Positions 39,507 to 49,202 of a stretch of DNA of 64,000 nucleotides are shown here, in pieces. How positions within the stretch are numbered: the stretch's first letter is position 1; each line of letters starts with the position of its first letter. The translations under genes were made by a program, and so were the position numbers. Under the pieces are notes generated by a model that did no database searches, was not told where the DNA came from, and was given only the letters and a program-made list of their open reading frames with translations. The DNA is from Cellulomonas sp. NS3 (GTDB taxonomy: Bacteria > Actinomycetota > Actinomycetes > Actinomycetales > Cellulomonadaceae), in NCBI RefSeq assembly GCF_024757985.1, contig NZ_CP103289.1, positions 124,001 through 188,000 of the forward strand, read 5' to 3'.

Positions 39507-40535
39507 ATGATCCGCACGAGAGGGCTCACCAAGGACTTCCCCGTGAGCCGCACCGAGACCGTGCACGCGGTCCGGGGCATCGACCTCGACGTCGCGCCCG
39601 GCGAGCTCGTGGCCGTGCTCGGCCCGAACGGCGCGGGGAAGACGACCACGATCCGCCTGCTCACGACCCTGATCCGGCCGACCGCCGGCACGGCCGAGGT
39701 CGCCGGCCACGACGTCGTCGCGGCGCCCGAGAAGGTCCGGCGCAGCATCGGCTACGTCGGCCAGGGCAACGGCGCGGGCCACCAGCAGCGCGTCCGCGAC
39801 GAGCTGGCGACGCAGGGCGCGATCTACGGCCTCGACCGGCGCTCCGCGGCGCGGCGCGCCGACGACCTGCTCGACGCCCTCGACCTCACCGAGCTCGCGC
39901 GGCGCAAGGTCGCCGACCTCTCCGGCGGTCAGCGGCGGCGGCTCGACGTCGCCCTCGGGCTCGTGCACGCGCCCGGCCTGCTGTTCCTCGACGAGCCGTC
40001 GACGGGCCTCGACCCGCACAACCGCGCGAACCTCTGGGAGCACGTCGCCCGCCTGCGCGCCGAGCACGGCATGACAATCGTGCTGACGACGCACTACCTC
40101 GACGAGGCCGACCAGATGGCCGAGCGCGTCGTCGTCGTCGACCACGGCCAGGTCATCGCCGACGACACGCCGGCCGCGCTCAAGCGGGACCTCGCGGGCG
40201 ACCGGGTGAGGGTCCGGGTGCCCGACGTCGGCGACGCCGCGATCGTGGCCGCCCTCGTCGAGCGGGTCCCCGGCGCGCGGGAGGTCACGGTGCGGGGGGC
40301 CGAGGTCGCCGCACGGGTCGGCGACGGCGCCGGTGCGGTCCCCGGGCTCGTGCGCGCCGCCGCCGACGCGGGCGTACTGCTCGCCGCCGCGGAGTCGGTC
40401 ACGCCGACGCTCGACGACGTCTTCCTCGCGCTCACCGGGCGCACCCTGCGCGAGAGCGCCGCGGCGCCCGCGCCGACCTCCACCGACGGCTCGACCAGCA
40501 GCGACGTGCGCGTCGCCCGGAAGGACGCAGCATGA
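39507..40535 (+). CDS. ABC transporter ATP-binding protein, DrrA type
   Basis: A 342-residue ATPase: Walker A GPNGAGKTT (about 36-44), Q-loop, signature LSGGQRRRLDVAL, Walker B LLFLDEPSTGLD and the switch His in LTTHYLDEAD. A C-terminal regulatory domain with a Ser/Thr-rich end follows, as in daunorubicin-type exporters. Its stop overlaps the permease start (ATGA). The pair would export a drug, lipid or antibiotic. Confidence 0.94.
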   Translation: MIRTRGLTKDFPVSRTETVHAVRGIDLDVAPGELVAVLGPNGAGKTTTIRLLTTLIRPTAGTAEVAGHDVVAAPEKVRRSIGYVGQGNGAGHQQRVRDELATQGAIYGLDRRSAARRADDLLDALDLTELARRKVADLSGGQRRRLDVALGLVHAPGLLFLDEPSTGLDPHNRANLWEHVARLRAEHGMTIVLTTHYLDEADQMAERVVVVDHGQVIADDTPAALKRDLAGDRVRVRVPDVGDAAIVAALVERVPGAREVTVRGAEVAARVGDGAGAVPGLVRAAADAGVLLAAAESVTPTLDDVFLALTGRTLRESAAAPAPTSTDGSTSSDVRVARKDAA

Positions 40536-41383
40536 GCACCCCGACCACGACCCCCACCTCGACGGTCCCCGACCCCGGCGCCCTGTCCGCGGGTACCGCC
40601 GCACCCCGGACGGCCGCGCGGCGCAGCTGGACCGGTGACGTCGTGCTCGTCATGACGCGCGAGCTCCGGCCCCTCGTCCGCGAGCCGTTCACCGTCGTGT
40701 TCGGCCTCGTGCAGCCGATCGTCTTCCTCGCGCTGTTCGGGCCGCTGCTCGCCGGGTCGGTCGGCGCCGGGCTGCCCGGCGGCGACGTGTGGCTGTGGTT
40801 CGTCCCGTCGATCCTCGTGATGACGACCCTGTTCGGGTCGTCGACGACCGGGTCGAACCTGCAGTTCGAGATGCAGACCGGCGCGCACGAGCGCCTGCTC
40901 GTGACCCCGCTGCCGCGCTCGGCGCAGCTCGTCGGGCGCTCGCTCAAGGAGATGGTGCCGATCGTCGTGCAGTCGCTCGTCGTGATCGCCGTGATGCTGC
41001 CGTTCGGGTTCGCGCCCGACGCCCTCGGTGCGGTCCTCGGGCTCGTGCTGATCGCCGTGCTGGGGGTCGGCCTCGGGTCGCTCTCCTACGCGCTCGCGAT
41101 CGCCGTGCGGTCCAACGAGTGGATGTTCTGGGTCGTCCAGCAGACCGTGCTGTTCCCCGCGCTGATCCTCTCGGGGATGCTGCTGCCGCTCGAGGCGGGC
41201 CCCCGGTGGATGCAGGTTGCCGCGCAGGTGAACCCGATCTCCTACGTCGTGGACGCCGAGCGTGCGCTGTTCGCAGGGGACCTGGGCTCGACGACCGTGC
41301 TGTGGGGTGCCGTCGCGGCGCTCGCGACGGCGGCCCTCGGGCTCTGGGTCGGCGTCCGGACGATCGTGCGCAGCACCGACTGA
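40532..41383 (+). CDS. ABC-2 type permease, DrrB type
   Basis: A 283-residue protein with six predicted membrane helices after a Pro/Thr-rich cytosolic start. The ABC-2 motif appears in LFPALILSGMLLPLEAGPRW and the following VNPISYVVDAERALF. Length and topology match DrrB. It is translationally coupled to the ATPase gene. Confidence 0.93.
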   Translation: MSTPTTTPTSTVPDPGALSAGTAAPRTAARRSWTGDVVLVMTRELRPLVREPFTVVFGLVQPIVFLALFGPLLAGSVGAGLPGGDVWLWFVPSILVMTTLFGSSTTGSNLQFEMQTGAHERLLVTPLPRSAQLVGRSLKEMVPIVVQSLVVIAVMLPFGFAPDALGAVLGLVLIAVLGVGLGSLSYALAIAVRSNEWMFWVVQQTVLFPALILSGMLLPLEAGPRWMQVAAQVNPISYVVDAERALFAGDLGSTTVLWGAVAALATAALGLWVGVRTIVRSTD

Positions 41384-41398
41384 GGGGCGACGCGCCGC

Positions 41399-41434
41399 GA
41401 GGCCGACGCGCCGACGGGCTGGCGCGTCGGCCTC
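41399..41434. terminator. Terminator of the ABC exporter operon
   Basis: A perfect 14-bp stem (GAGGCCGACGCGCC and its complement) around an 8-base loop, 15 bases past the permease stop. Confidence 0.85.
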
Positions 41435-41514
41435 GACGCGCGCAGGATGAATGCGACACACCGGGCGGTCGTGACCTGCGCTGCGACCGCTCGCCGCACG
41501 GAGCAGGGGGGCTC

Positions 41515-42861
41515 ATGAACGCACGAGTTCGGACCACGGCGCGTCGGATCGGGCGGGGAGCTCGCGTCGGTGCGGGCCTGACCGTGGCTCTCGCCGCGAC
41601 CCTCGCGCTCTCGGGCGCCGCGCCGGCCGTCGAGCCGCGGGCGACCGAGTCGGCCGTGCGCGACGGGTCGCTCTCGGCGGCCCCGAAGCCGTCCGCGTCG
41701 CCCACGCCGTCGCCGTCCCGGACCCGCGCCCCGCGCGTCGCCGTCGACGACGAGGACCTGCTGCCGCCCGACACGGAGGACGTGGCCCCGGACCCGCGGG
41801 CCGACCGCTCCCCGCGCGCCGGCACGTCGCCCCGCTCCGGCACGCAGGCCCGGCCCGGGAAGTCGACGACGAAGGGGAAGTCCACCACCGGACGGACGCC
41901 GAACCGCGGCACGGCGCAGCGCGGGTCCACGCCGAAGAACACCGCCAAGCCGTCCGCGAGCCCGACGGCAACCCCGGCGCCCACCGCGTCGCCGTCGCCG
42001 ACCGCGTCCCCGACTGCCAGCCCGACACCGACCCCCACCCCGACCGGGTCGCCCACGCCGACGCCGACGCCGACCCCCACCCCGACGCCACCGGTGACCG
42101 GTCCGGTCGTGCTGCCCGGCGGGGTCTCCGGGCTCCCGTTCGGCGTCTGCGGCTCGCTCGTCGCCGAGGCGCCCAGCAACCCGACGGTCGGCCGCGACAC
42201 GCTGGCGTTCGCGTTCACCGCCGCGATCCCGACGCCGGCGCCGACCCCCGCCCCGACGGCGACCCCGACGGGCACCCCCGCCGCCACGCCGGCCGTCGCC
42301 GCGACGGGGACGGGCACGCCCGCCGCCACCGAGACGCCGGCCGCCACGGACACGCCGACGCCCACCCCGACGCCGACCGGCACCCCGACGCCGACGCCCC
42401 CGCCGACCCTCCTCGCCGGCCAGCCGCTCACCCTCACCACCGACTACCGGTGGACGCTCCCGCAGCACCGGCTGCGCTCGCTCCTGCCGGAGCACGGCGC
42501 ACGCGTCGCGGTCAGCAAGGACGGCGTCGTCGTCGCGACCGGCTACCTCGACGACGGCACGGGCGTCCCGCGCACGGACCAGCGCCGCGTCCTGAGCACC
42601 CAGCAGCTCACCGGCACGCTCCCGCTCACGGTCTGCGCGCCGGACGGCGAGCCGGGTGACGTCACGGCCGGGCGCGACCTGCCCACGGGCGACTACGAGG
42701 TCCACGCGGTGCTCGACTACCTCGGCGTGCCGTTCGCGTTCCCCGACCCGCTCGGGGCCGACCCGCTCGAGGGTCAGCCCGCCGGCGACCTCGTGTCGGA
42801 CCCGGGGGCGTGGGGCGCGACGCTCGTGTCGACGACGTCGGTGCGGTTCACGATCTCCTGA
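41515..42861 (+). CDS. Secreted Pro/Thr-rich repeat protein
   Basis: A 448-residue protein: Arg-rich start, hydrophobic export segment (VGAGLTVALAATLALSGAAP), then long tracts of PT, PTP and SPT repeats (about 55-200 and 240-310) interrupted by two folded stretches around GGVSGLPFGVCGSLVAEAP and a C-terminal beta-rich domain (LTLTTDYRWTLPQHRLRSLL to the end). Two cysteines, one in each folded part, may pair. It looks like a wall-spanning stalk with a binding domain; no family recognised. Confidence 0.75.
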   Translation: MNARVRTTARRIGRGARVGAGLTVALAATLALSGAAPAVEPRATESAVRDGSLSAAPKPSASPTPSPSRTRAPRVAVDDEDLLPPDTEDVAPDPRADRSPRAGTSPRSGTQARPGKSTTKGKSTTGRTPNRGTAQRGSTPKNTAKPSASPTATPAPTASPSPTASPTASPTPTPTPTGSPTPTPTPTPTPTPPVTGPVVLPGGVSGLPFGVCGSLVAEAPSNPTVGRDTLAFAFTAAIPTPAPTPAPTATPTGTPAATPAVAATGTGTPAATETPAATDTPTPTPTPTGTPTPTPPPTLLAGQPLTLTTDYRWTLPQHRLRSLLPEHGARVAVSKDGVVVATGYLDDGTGVPRTDQRRVLSTQQLTGTLPLTVCAPDGEPGDVTAGRDLPTGDYEVHAVLDYLGVPFAFPDPLGADPLEGQPAGDLVSDPGAWGATLVSTTSVRFTIS

Positions 42862-42912
42862 CCTCCGCCCGCCCGGGCGGCCGGCACCGGCACGTCCGCG
42901 GCGCCGGCTGGG

Positions 42913-44391
42913 TCAGCGGCCCGCGGTGAACGTGGCGGCGACCTCGAGGAGCAGGCGGGCGCCGAAGCCGGTGGCGCCCTTGGTGCGCCACGCGTCGTCG
43001 GTCTCCGAGCGCATGGTGCCGGCGATGTCGAGGTGCGCCCACGGCACGTCGCCGACCCACTCGGCGAGGAACAGCGCCGCGGTGATCGCCCCGGCGTGCT
43101 CGCCGCCGAGGTTCTTGATGTCGGCGACCTCCGAGTCGAGCTGGCGGCGGTACCGCCGGTCGAGCGGCAGGCGCCAGACCCGCTCGTCGGTCCGTGCGGC
43201 GGCGGCCTGGACGAGCCCGACGAGGTCGTCGTCGTTGCCGAACACCCCCGCCGTGAGGGTGCCCAACGCAGCGAGGCAGGCACCTGTGAGGGTGGCGACG
43301 TCGATGATCGCGTCGACGTCGTCCTCGCGCGCCAGGGCGATGGCGTCGGCCATCACGAGCCGTCCCTCGGCGTCGGTGTTGACGACCTCGATGGTGCGCC
43401 CGCTGCGCGTGGTCAGGATGTCGCCGAGCTTCGTCGCCGAGCCGGAGGGCATGTTGTCGGTGCACGCCAGGTAGGCGCTCACGGACACGGGGACCTCGAG
43501 GTCGCGGAGCGCGGTCATCGCCGCGAGCACCGCACCCGCGCCGGTCATGTCCGCCTTCATCGCGGCGTGCATCGCGTTCGAGGGCTTGAGGCTGATGCCG
43601 CCGGAGTCGTAGGTGATGCCCTTGCCGACGAGGCCCAGGTGACCGCGCGAGCCGCCGGCCGGGGTGTGGCGCAGCACGACCATGCGGGGCTCGACGACCG
43701 ACCCGGCGTTGACCCCGAGCAGACCCCCGCAGCCGAGCTCGACGAGCGCGGCCTTGTCGAGCACGCGGACGTCGAGCCCGTGCTCCGCCGCGAGCCGGAC
43801 CGCGACGTCCGCGAGGTCCGGCGCGGTGAGGTGGCTCGCCGGGGTGCTCGCGAGGTCCCGGGACAGGCTGGCGGCGCGTGCGAGGACGAGCCCGCGGTCG
43901 GCCCCGCGCCGGGCGTCGTCCGCGTCCGCGTCGTCGACCAGCAGCACGATCTCGCGGACGGGCACGGCGTCCGGCTCCGACCGCAGGACGTCGTACCGGT
44001 AGCGGCCGAGCAGGACGCCCTCGACGACGGCCTGCGCGGCGCCCTCGACCGACGGCCCTGCCGCGGCCAGGTCGGTCGTGAGCACCGCGTCCCGCCCGGC
44101 GGCCCGCGCGAACGCCGCGGCCGCGTCGCGCACGGCGGCCTCGTCCGGGGCGTCCCCGACCCCGGTCGCGATCACCGCGCCACCCTCGCGGGGCAGGATG
44201 AGCGTCTCGCCGACCCCGGCCTTGAAGCCCCACTCGACGAGCCCGGTGCGGTCGAGCGGGATCCCGGACGGGACGTCGCCGGTCGCGGTCACGGCCAGCC
44301 CGAGGGCGCGCCCCGGATCGGTCCCGGGCGGCGCCACCCGGACGGAGACCGCGTCGAGCAGCGCGCGTGAGGGCGTCGGGTCGAAGGTCAT
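42913..44391 (-). CDS. pepA: Leucyl aminopeptidase (M17)
   Basis: A 492-residue enzyme with an N-terminal macro-like domain and a C-terminal catalytic domain. The metal ligands lie in GLVGKGITYDSGG (Lys and Asp), MKADMTGAG and the signature NTDAEGRL. It would be a hexameric zinc/manganese peptidase releasing N-terminal Leu and other residues, for example in Cys-Gly and peptide turnover. It ends 51 bases from the convergent secreted protein gene. Confidence 0.95.
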   Translation of the reverse strand: MTFDPTPSRALLDAVSVRVAPPGTDPGRALGLAVTATGDVPSGIPLDRTGLVEWGFKAGVGETLILPREGGAVIATGVGDAPDEAAVRDAAAAFARAAGRDAVLTTDLAAAGPSVEGAAQAVVEGVLLGRYRYDVLRSEPDAVPVREIVLLVDDADADDARRGADRGLVLARAASLSRDLASTPASHLTAPDLADVAVRLAAEHGLDVRVLDKAALVELGCGGLLGVNAGSVVEPRMVVLRHTPAGGSRGHLGLVGKGITYDSGGISLKPSNAMHAAMKADMTGAGAVLAAMTALRDLEVPVSVSAYLACTDNMPSGSATKLGDILTTRSGRTIEVVNTDAEGRLVMADAIALAREDDVDAIIDVATLTGACLAALGTLTAGVFGNDDDLVGLVQAAAARTDERVWRLPLDRRYRRQLDSEVADIKNLGGEHAGAITAALFLAEWVGDVPWAHLDIAGTMRSETDDAWRTKGATGFGARLLLEVAATFTAGR

Positions 44392-44401
44392 GTCGTGCTC
44401 C

Positions 44402-46200
44402 TCAGGTCGGCCAGATGACGGGGACGAGCACGATCGCGACGACGAACCAGGCGAGCGTCGTGACCAGGCCCAGCTTCCAGTAGTCGGAGAACCGGTAGCC
44501 GCCCGAGCCCATGACGATCATGTTGGCGGGGGTGGCGATCGGGGTCAGGAAGGAGGCGGCGCCGGCCACCGCGACGAGCATGAGGACGGGCGCGACGGCG
44601 ATCCCCGCCTCCTCGGCCATCGCGACGGCGACCGGGACGACGATGAGCACGGTCGCGGTGTTGTTGACGACCTGCCCGAGCAGCACCGTGAGCACGAACA
44701 GCGCCGTCAGGACCACGCGCGGGCTGCTGTCCCCGACCGCGCCGATGAGCCACCCTGCGACGAGGTCGGCGGCCCCGCTCGAGGAGATCGCCACCGAGAG
44801 CGGGATGAGCCCGCCGACGAGCACGACCGTCTGCCACGAGACGGCCCGGTACGCCTGCGGCACGCCGACGACCCCGGTCACGACCATCGCCGTCGCTCCG
44901 ACGAGGGCGGCGACCGCGGGCGGGACCGCTCCGCTGGCCAGCAGGCCCACGGTGGCGACGAACACGGCGATCGCCCGCCACGCCTTCGCGCCCAGCGCCA
45001 CGGTCTGCCGGCGGACCAGGGCCGGGTCGTCCGTCACGAGGACGTCCGCGTCGCCGGCCAGCGCCTCGACCGCCGGCCACGCGCCGTGCACCAGCAGCGC
45101 GTCGCCCTCGGCGAGGTGCACGCGCCGCGCGCCCACGTCGCGACCGAGCCGGCGCACCCCGAGGACGGTGACCCCGGACCGCACCACGCCCGGGAAGACG
45201 ACCTCTCCCAGGAGCCGCGACCGGGGACGCACGACGAGCTCCGCGACGCCGACCTCCCGCCCGAGCAGCGCCTCCCGGGTCTGCCGCGTCAGTGGCGTCG
45301 TCGCGACGGCGAGCGCGTGGCCCTCGACGAGCGTCGCTATCCCCGCGTTCTCGCCGCTGACCACCACGACGTCCCCGACCTGCAGGTCGGCCCCGGCTCG
45401 GCGGGGCCGCCCGATCCGTGCTGGACCCCGATCAGGGTCACGCCCGCCGGGACGTCGACCGCGGCGCACGGCCGCCCGACCACGTCGGACCCCGCCTGCA
45501 CGCGCAGCCGGAAGAACCCGACGTCGAGCGCGTAGTGCTCGACGAGCGTCTCCACGTGACGGGAGAAGTCGGCGGGCAGGACCGAGGGGGTCCGCTCGGG
45601 GAGCAGCCGGCGCCCCGCGACCAGGGCCACCGCGACCGTCACGACCACGAGCGGCAGCCCCACGAGCCCGAACTCGAAGAACCCGAAGCGCTCACCGGTC
45701 GTCTCGGCGAGCGCGTCGGACACGATGACGTTGACCGTGCTCCCGGACAGCACCAGCAGGGCCCCGGCGCTCGCCGCGAACGCCAACGGCATCAGCAGCT
45801 GCGAGACGCTGTGCCCGGACCGCCGCGCGGCGAGCACGACGACCGGCAGCAGCGCGGCCGCAGCGCCGTTGGGCGTCACGAGGGCGGCCATCACGGCCGC
45901 CATCGCCATGAGCCCGACGAGGAGCTGGCTGCGGTCGTCGCCGGCACGGGTCATGAGCTGCTTGCCCGCCCAGGCGGTGACCCCGGACGACTCCAGGCCC
46001 TCGCTCAGGACGAAGAGCGACGCGATGAAGACCACGACCGGGTCCCCGAACCCCGCGAGGGCCTGCTCCGCCGTGAGCAGGCCCGTGACGTACAGGCTCA
46101 ACGCCGTCAGGATCGCCACCACGCCGACGGGCAGCCGGTTCCACACGAACAGCACCACGCACGCCGCGAGGACCACCAGGCTGGTCGTCGCGTCCGACAT
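44402..46200 (-). pseudogene. SLC13/DASS-type permease with RCK_C domains, frame broken
   Basis: The N-terminal half (MSDATTSLVVLAACVVLFVW onward, from 46200) and C-terminal half are in different frames. Both belong to one SLC13-type permease of about 599 residues: membrane halves around a middle pair of TrkA-C (RCK_C) domains. The break lies at the CCCC run 45391-45394: adding one G on the coding strand turns PAEPGPTC into PAEPGADLQVGD, restoring the RCK_C domain. Family motifs NGAAAALLP and SGSTVNVIV lie in the first half, NNTATVLI in the second. Substrates would be sulfate, di- or tricarboxylates. A homopolymer sequencing error is quite possible, in which case the gene is intact. Confidence 0.82.
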
Positions 46201-46835
46201 GGTGGCCCTTCTGTGCTCGGCCGGCGTGCGCGAATTGGCCCCACGCTAAAGCACGTCCGCCCGCGCGTCACGGGTGGGGTCGCTCGCACCGTGCGCTCCG
46301 TCGGTCGTCCGCAGAGATTCCCGGGAATCACCGCCCGAAAGGGCGGGCCCGCGCTGCGGCGGCGCTGTTACGTTCGTTTCGGCTGAACCGTCCTGGACAT
46401 GGAGGAGGCCTTCGTGCGCGCTGCAGTCGAGGGCCGGTCGAGAGCACCGTGATGCCGACGGCGGCTGCGGGGGAGCGGACGAATCTGCGCGTCCTGGGCG
46501 TCCCGCCACCCCGTCTGCCACCGCCGACCCTGACCGGAGCGCGTCGTCGTGCTAACCCGGGAATTGCGCTCACGAGCTGATTTCTCGGGTCGGCCCAGCG
46601 CGCTCCGGGAAGAATGCCGGGAACACCTACGTCCCCGCGACCCGGGCTCGGGTCGTACGACGCATGGAAGCGCGGCGGGGAATACGACCTCGGCAGATTT
46701 CACCGACCCGCCGACCGGAATCGGGCCGACCGACGTGCCGCCCCTTTCCGCACAGCAGCAAACCCCGGAGCCGTGCCGCCCGCCTCGTCGCCATCGTGGG
46801 TACCGGCCGCCGGACAGCCGCCCGAAGGAGCCGTC
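46201..46835. other. Long intergenic region, no gene seen
   Basis: About 630 bases between the divergent permease and META lipoprotein genes. GTTACGTTCGTTTCG at 46368-46382 may be promoter sequence. The short frames have no consistent coding signal. No riboswitch pattern recognised. Confidence 0.4.
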
Positions 46836-47312
46836 ATGAGCACCGCACGGACCGCGCGACCCGCCACGCCGACCCCGACCGGGCGACCGCGCGCGCGACG
46901 GCTGCTCGGCACCGCGGCGCTGCCGCTCGTCGTCGTCGTGCTGCTCGCGGCCTGCGCGTCCGCCTCGGGGTCGACCGCAGGGGACGAGCTCGCCGGCCGG
47001 AGCTTCGAGTCGACGGACGTCGAGGGCCGCACCCTCGTCGAGGGCACGGTCATCACGCTGATCGTGCGTTCCGACGGGGTGAGCGTGAACGCCGGCTGCA
47101 ACACGCTCTTCGGGGACGCGACGTGGGACGACGGCGTCCTGCGGGCGCCCCAGCTCGCGAGCACGATGATGGCCTGCGACGCGGATCTCATGGACCAGGA
47201 CCAGTGGCTCGTCGCCCTGCTCGAGGGCTCGGTGCCGTACGAGCTCGACGGCGACACGCTGACGCTCGGCGCGGCGGGCGAGCGGATCACGCTGACGGAC
47301 GTGACGGCGTGA
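46836..47312 (+). CDS. META-domain (HslJ-like) lipoprotein
   Basis: A 158-residue protein with a lipoprotein signal (LVVVVLLAACASA) and one META domain: GRSFESTDVEGR, VSVNAGCNTLFGDATW and APQLASTMMACD match the fold's conserved strands. HslJ-type META proteins are found in heat and novobiocin response but their biochemistry is unclear. The GAAGGAG ribosome site supports this start. Its stop overlaps the next gene's GTG. Confidence 0.87.
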   Translation: MSTARTARPATPTPTGRPRARRLLGTAALPLVVVVLLAACASASGSTAGDELAGRSFESTDVEGRTLVEGTVITLIVRSDGVSVNAGCNTLFGDATWDDGVLRAPQLASTMMACDADLMDQDQWLVALLEGSVPYELDGDTLTLGAAGERITLTDVTA

Positions 47313-48510
47313 ACCCCGTCCTGGCGTTCGTCGTGGTCATGGCCGTGTGGACGGTGAGCGACGTCGTCGCCAAGAAGACCCGGTCGCTGCTGTCGTCGTT
47401 GTTCGTCGCGTCGGTGATCTTCCTCGTCGGGTTCCTCACCGACGTGTTCCCGACGACCTGCTCTCGAGCTCCGCGCTGCTCGGGCTCGGCGGGGTGGTGG
47501 TCGGGTTCATCATCGTGCACCTCGGCACGCTGATCAGCATCGACGACTTCCGCCGGCAGTGGCGCACGCTCATCGTCGGCATCGTCACGGTGCTCGGCAT
47601 CGGGGTCGCGCTGCTCGCGGCCGCCGCGCTCTTCGGCGACCGGGCGCCCGGCGGCTACGAGGGGGTCGCGAGCGCGCTGGACTTCGTGATCGCCGGCACG
47701 GGGGCCCTGAGCGGCGGGACGATCTCGGTGCTGATCGTGCAGGAGGCGGCGCTCGGCTACGGGCTGACGGCGGTCGCGATCTTCCCGGTGCTCATCGCCG
47801 CGCTGCAGGGCCTCGTCGGCTTCCCGCTGACGTCGGTGATCCTCCGTCGCGAGGCCCAGCGCCTCAAGCAGGAGTACCGCGCGGGCGACCTCCGGCCGGC
47901 CGCCGCCGTCGACGCGCGGGCCGAGACGGCCACCCGGCTCCCGGCAGCGCTCCGCACCACCGCGGGCACGCTGCTCGTCATCGGCCTCGTCGTCCTGGTG
48001 TCGATCGGGGTGAACGACCTCACGGACGGCGTGCTCAACACGTTCGTCGTCGCGCTGCTGCTCGGGATCACGCTGCGTGCGACCGGGGTCCTCAAGCCGT
48101 CGACGCTCGCGGGCATCGACGCGCTCGGGCTCATGATGATCTCGATCCTCATCCTGGTGTTCGCGCCGCTCGCCGGGGTGTCGCCGGCCGACGTGCGTGC
48201 GCTCGCGCTCCCGCTGCTGCTCGCCTTCGTGTTCGGGCTCGCCGGGATCGCGCTGTTCGCCGGGGTGACCGGCAAGCTCCTCGGGTACAGCGTGCCGATG
48301 TCGATCGGCATCGGGCTCACCGCCCTCTACGGGTTCCCCGGCACCCTGATCCTCAGCCAGGAGGCCGCGCGGGGTGCGGGCGAGACCCCGCAGGAGGTCG
48401 CGGCCATCGAGGGCGACATCCTGCCCAAGATGATCGTCGCGGGCTTCTCCACCGTCACGATCACGTCCGTGGTGGTGACGAGCATGATCGCGGGCGGGAT
48501 CGGCCGGTAG
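47309..48510 (+). pseudogene. GltS-like membrane transporter, frame broken near its N-terminus
   Basis: The real start is the GTG at 47309 (GTGA overlap with the META gene), giving MNPVLAFVVVMAVWTVSDVV and so on to TDVFP. There the frame breaks; the remaining protein continues as DDLLSSSALLGLGGVVVGFI in the next frame. The sequence TTCCCGAC at about 47451-47458 needs one extra C to join them, giving a 400-residue, about ten-helix protein that resembles the sodium/glutamate symporter (GltS) group. The deletion is in a short C run, so error is a serious alternative. Substrate unknown. Confidence 0.75.
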
Positions 48511-48576
48511 CAGGGCGCGCGACGCCCGCGCACCGCCCGCGCGACGCCGGCGGACCGTGTGCCGAATGATGGGCGC

Positions 48577-49110
48577 ATGAGCACCCCCTACCGCGTCATG
48601 ACTGTCTGCACGGGCAACATCTGCCGCTCGCCGATGGCGGAGGTCGTGCTGCGCTCCCGGTTCGAGGACGCGGGGCTCGGCGACCGGGTCGTCGTCGACT
48701 CGACGGGGATCAGCAACGAGGAGCACGGCAACCCGATCGACCGGCGCGCGCGTGCGGTGCTCGCGGCGCACGGGTACCCGGTGCCGCACCGGACGGCGCA
48801 GCAGGTGCGGGCCGTCGACCTGCCGGCGCGCGACCTGGTGCTCGCGATGACGTCGGTGCACGCCCGCGCGCTGCGGCGCCTCGCCGCGGACCCGCGCGTG
48901 GCCGGGCGGGTCGTGATGTACCGCTCGTTCGACCCGGCGGCGCCGCACGTGGACGACGAGACGTCCGAGCACCTGCTCGACGTCGACGACCCCTGGTACG
49001 GCGGGCCGCAGGACTTCGAGACGTGCCTCGACGTGGTCGAGGCGGCGGCGGGCGCGATCGTCGAGCACGTGCGCGAGGAGCTCGACCGGCGTGAGACGGG
49101 CACGGCGTAG
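48577..49110 (+). CDS. Low-molecular-weight protein-tyrosine phosphatase
   Basis: A 177-residue phosphatase with the P-loop CTGNICRS: Cys11 nucleophile and Arg17. The general acid Asp is in VDDPWYGG near residue 145. The first ATG upstream is less likely than MSTPYRV because the P-loop must be close to the N-terminus. Such enzymes reverse tyrosine phosphorylation in polysaccharide export and signalling; no kinase is nearby. Confidence 0.94.
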   Translation: MSTPYRVMTVCTGNICRSPMAEVVLRSRFEDAGLGDRVVVDSTGISNEEHGNPIDRRARAVLAAHGYPVPHRTAQQVRAVDLPARDLVLAMTSVHARALRRLAADPRVAGRVVMYRSFDPAAPHVDDETSEHLLDVDDPWYGGPQDFETCLDVVEAAAGAIVEHVREELDRRETGTA

Positions 49111-49202
49111 CGCTTCCCGAGATGCGGCTGCGCGAGCCGCGTGCCCACGATGGGACCTGGACGCACGACCCGGCACCCCCCTCCACCACCCCAGGGAGAA
49201 CC

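Noticed and set aside
35855..41383. An 1842-codon open frame on the plus strand across several genes
   Set aside because: It is antisense to the chemoreceptor, methyltransferase and WYL genes and only its last 283 codons (the ABC permease) are real. Such frames arise from the extreme GC content, which makes stop codons rare.
42000..42390. The PT-coding tandem repeats as a CRISPR-like or noncoding repeat array
   Set aside because: The repeats keep one reading frame throughout and encode Pro-Thr tracts inside a secreted protein; there are no spacers.
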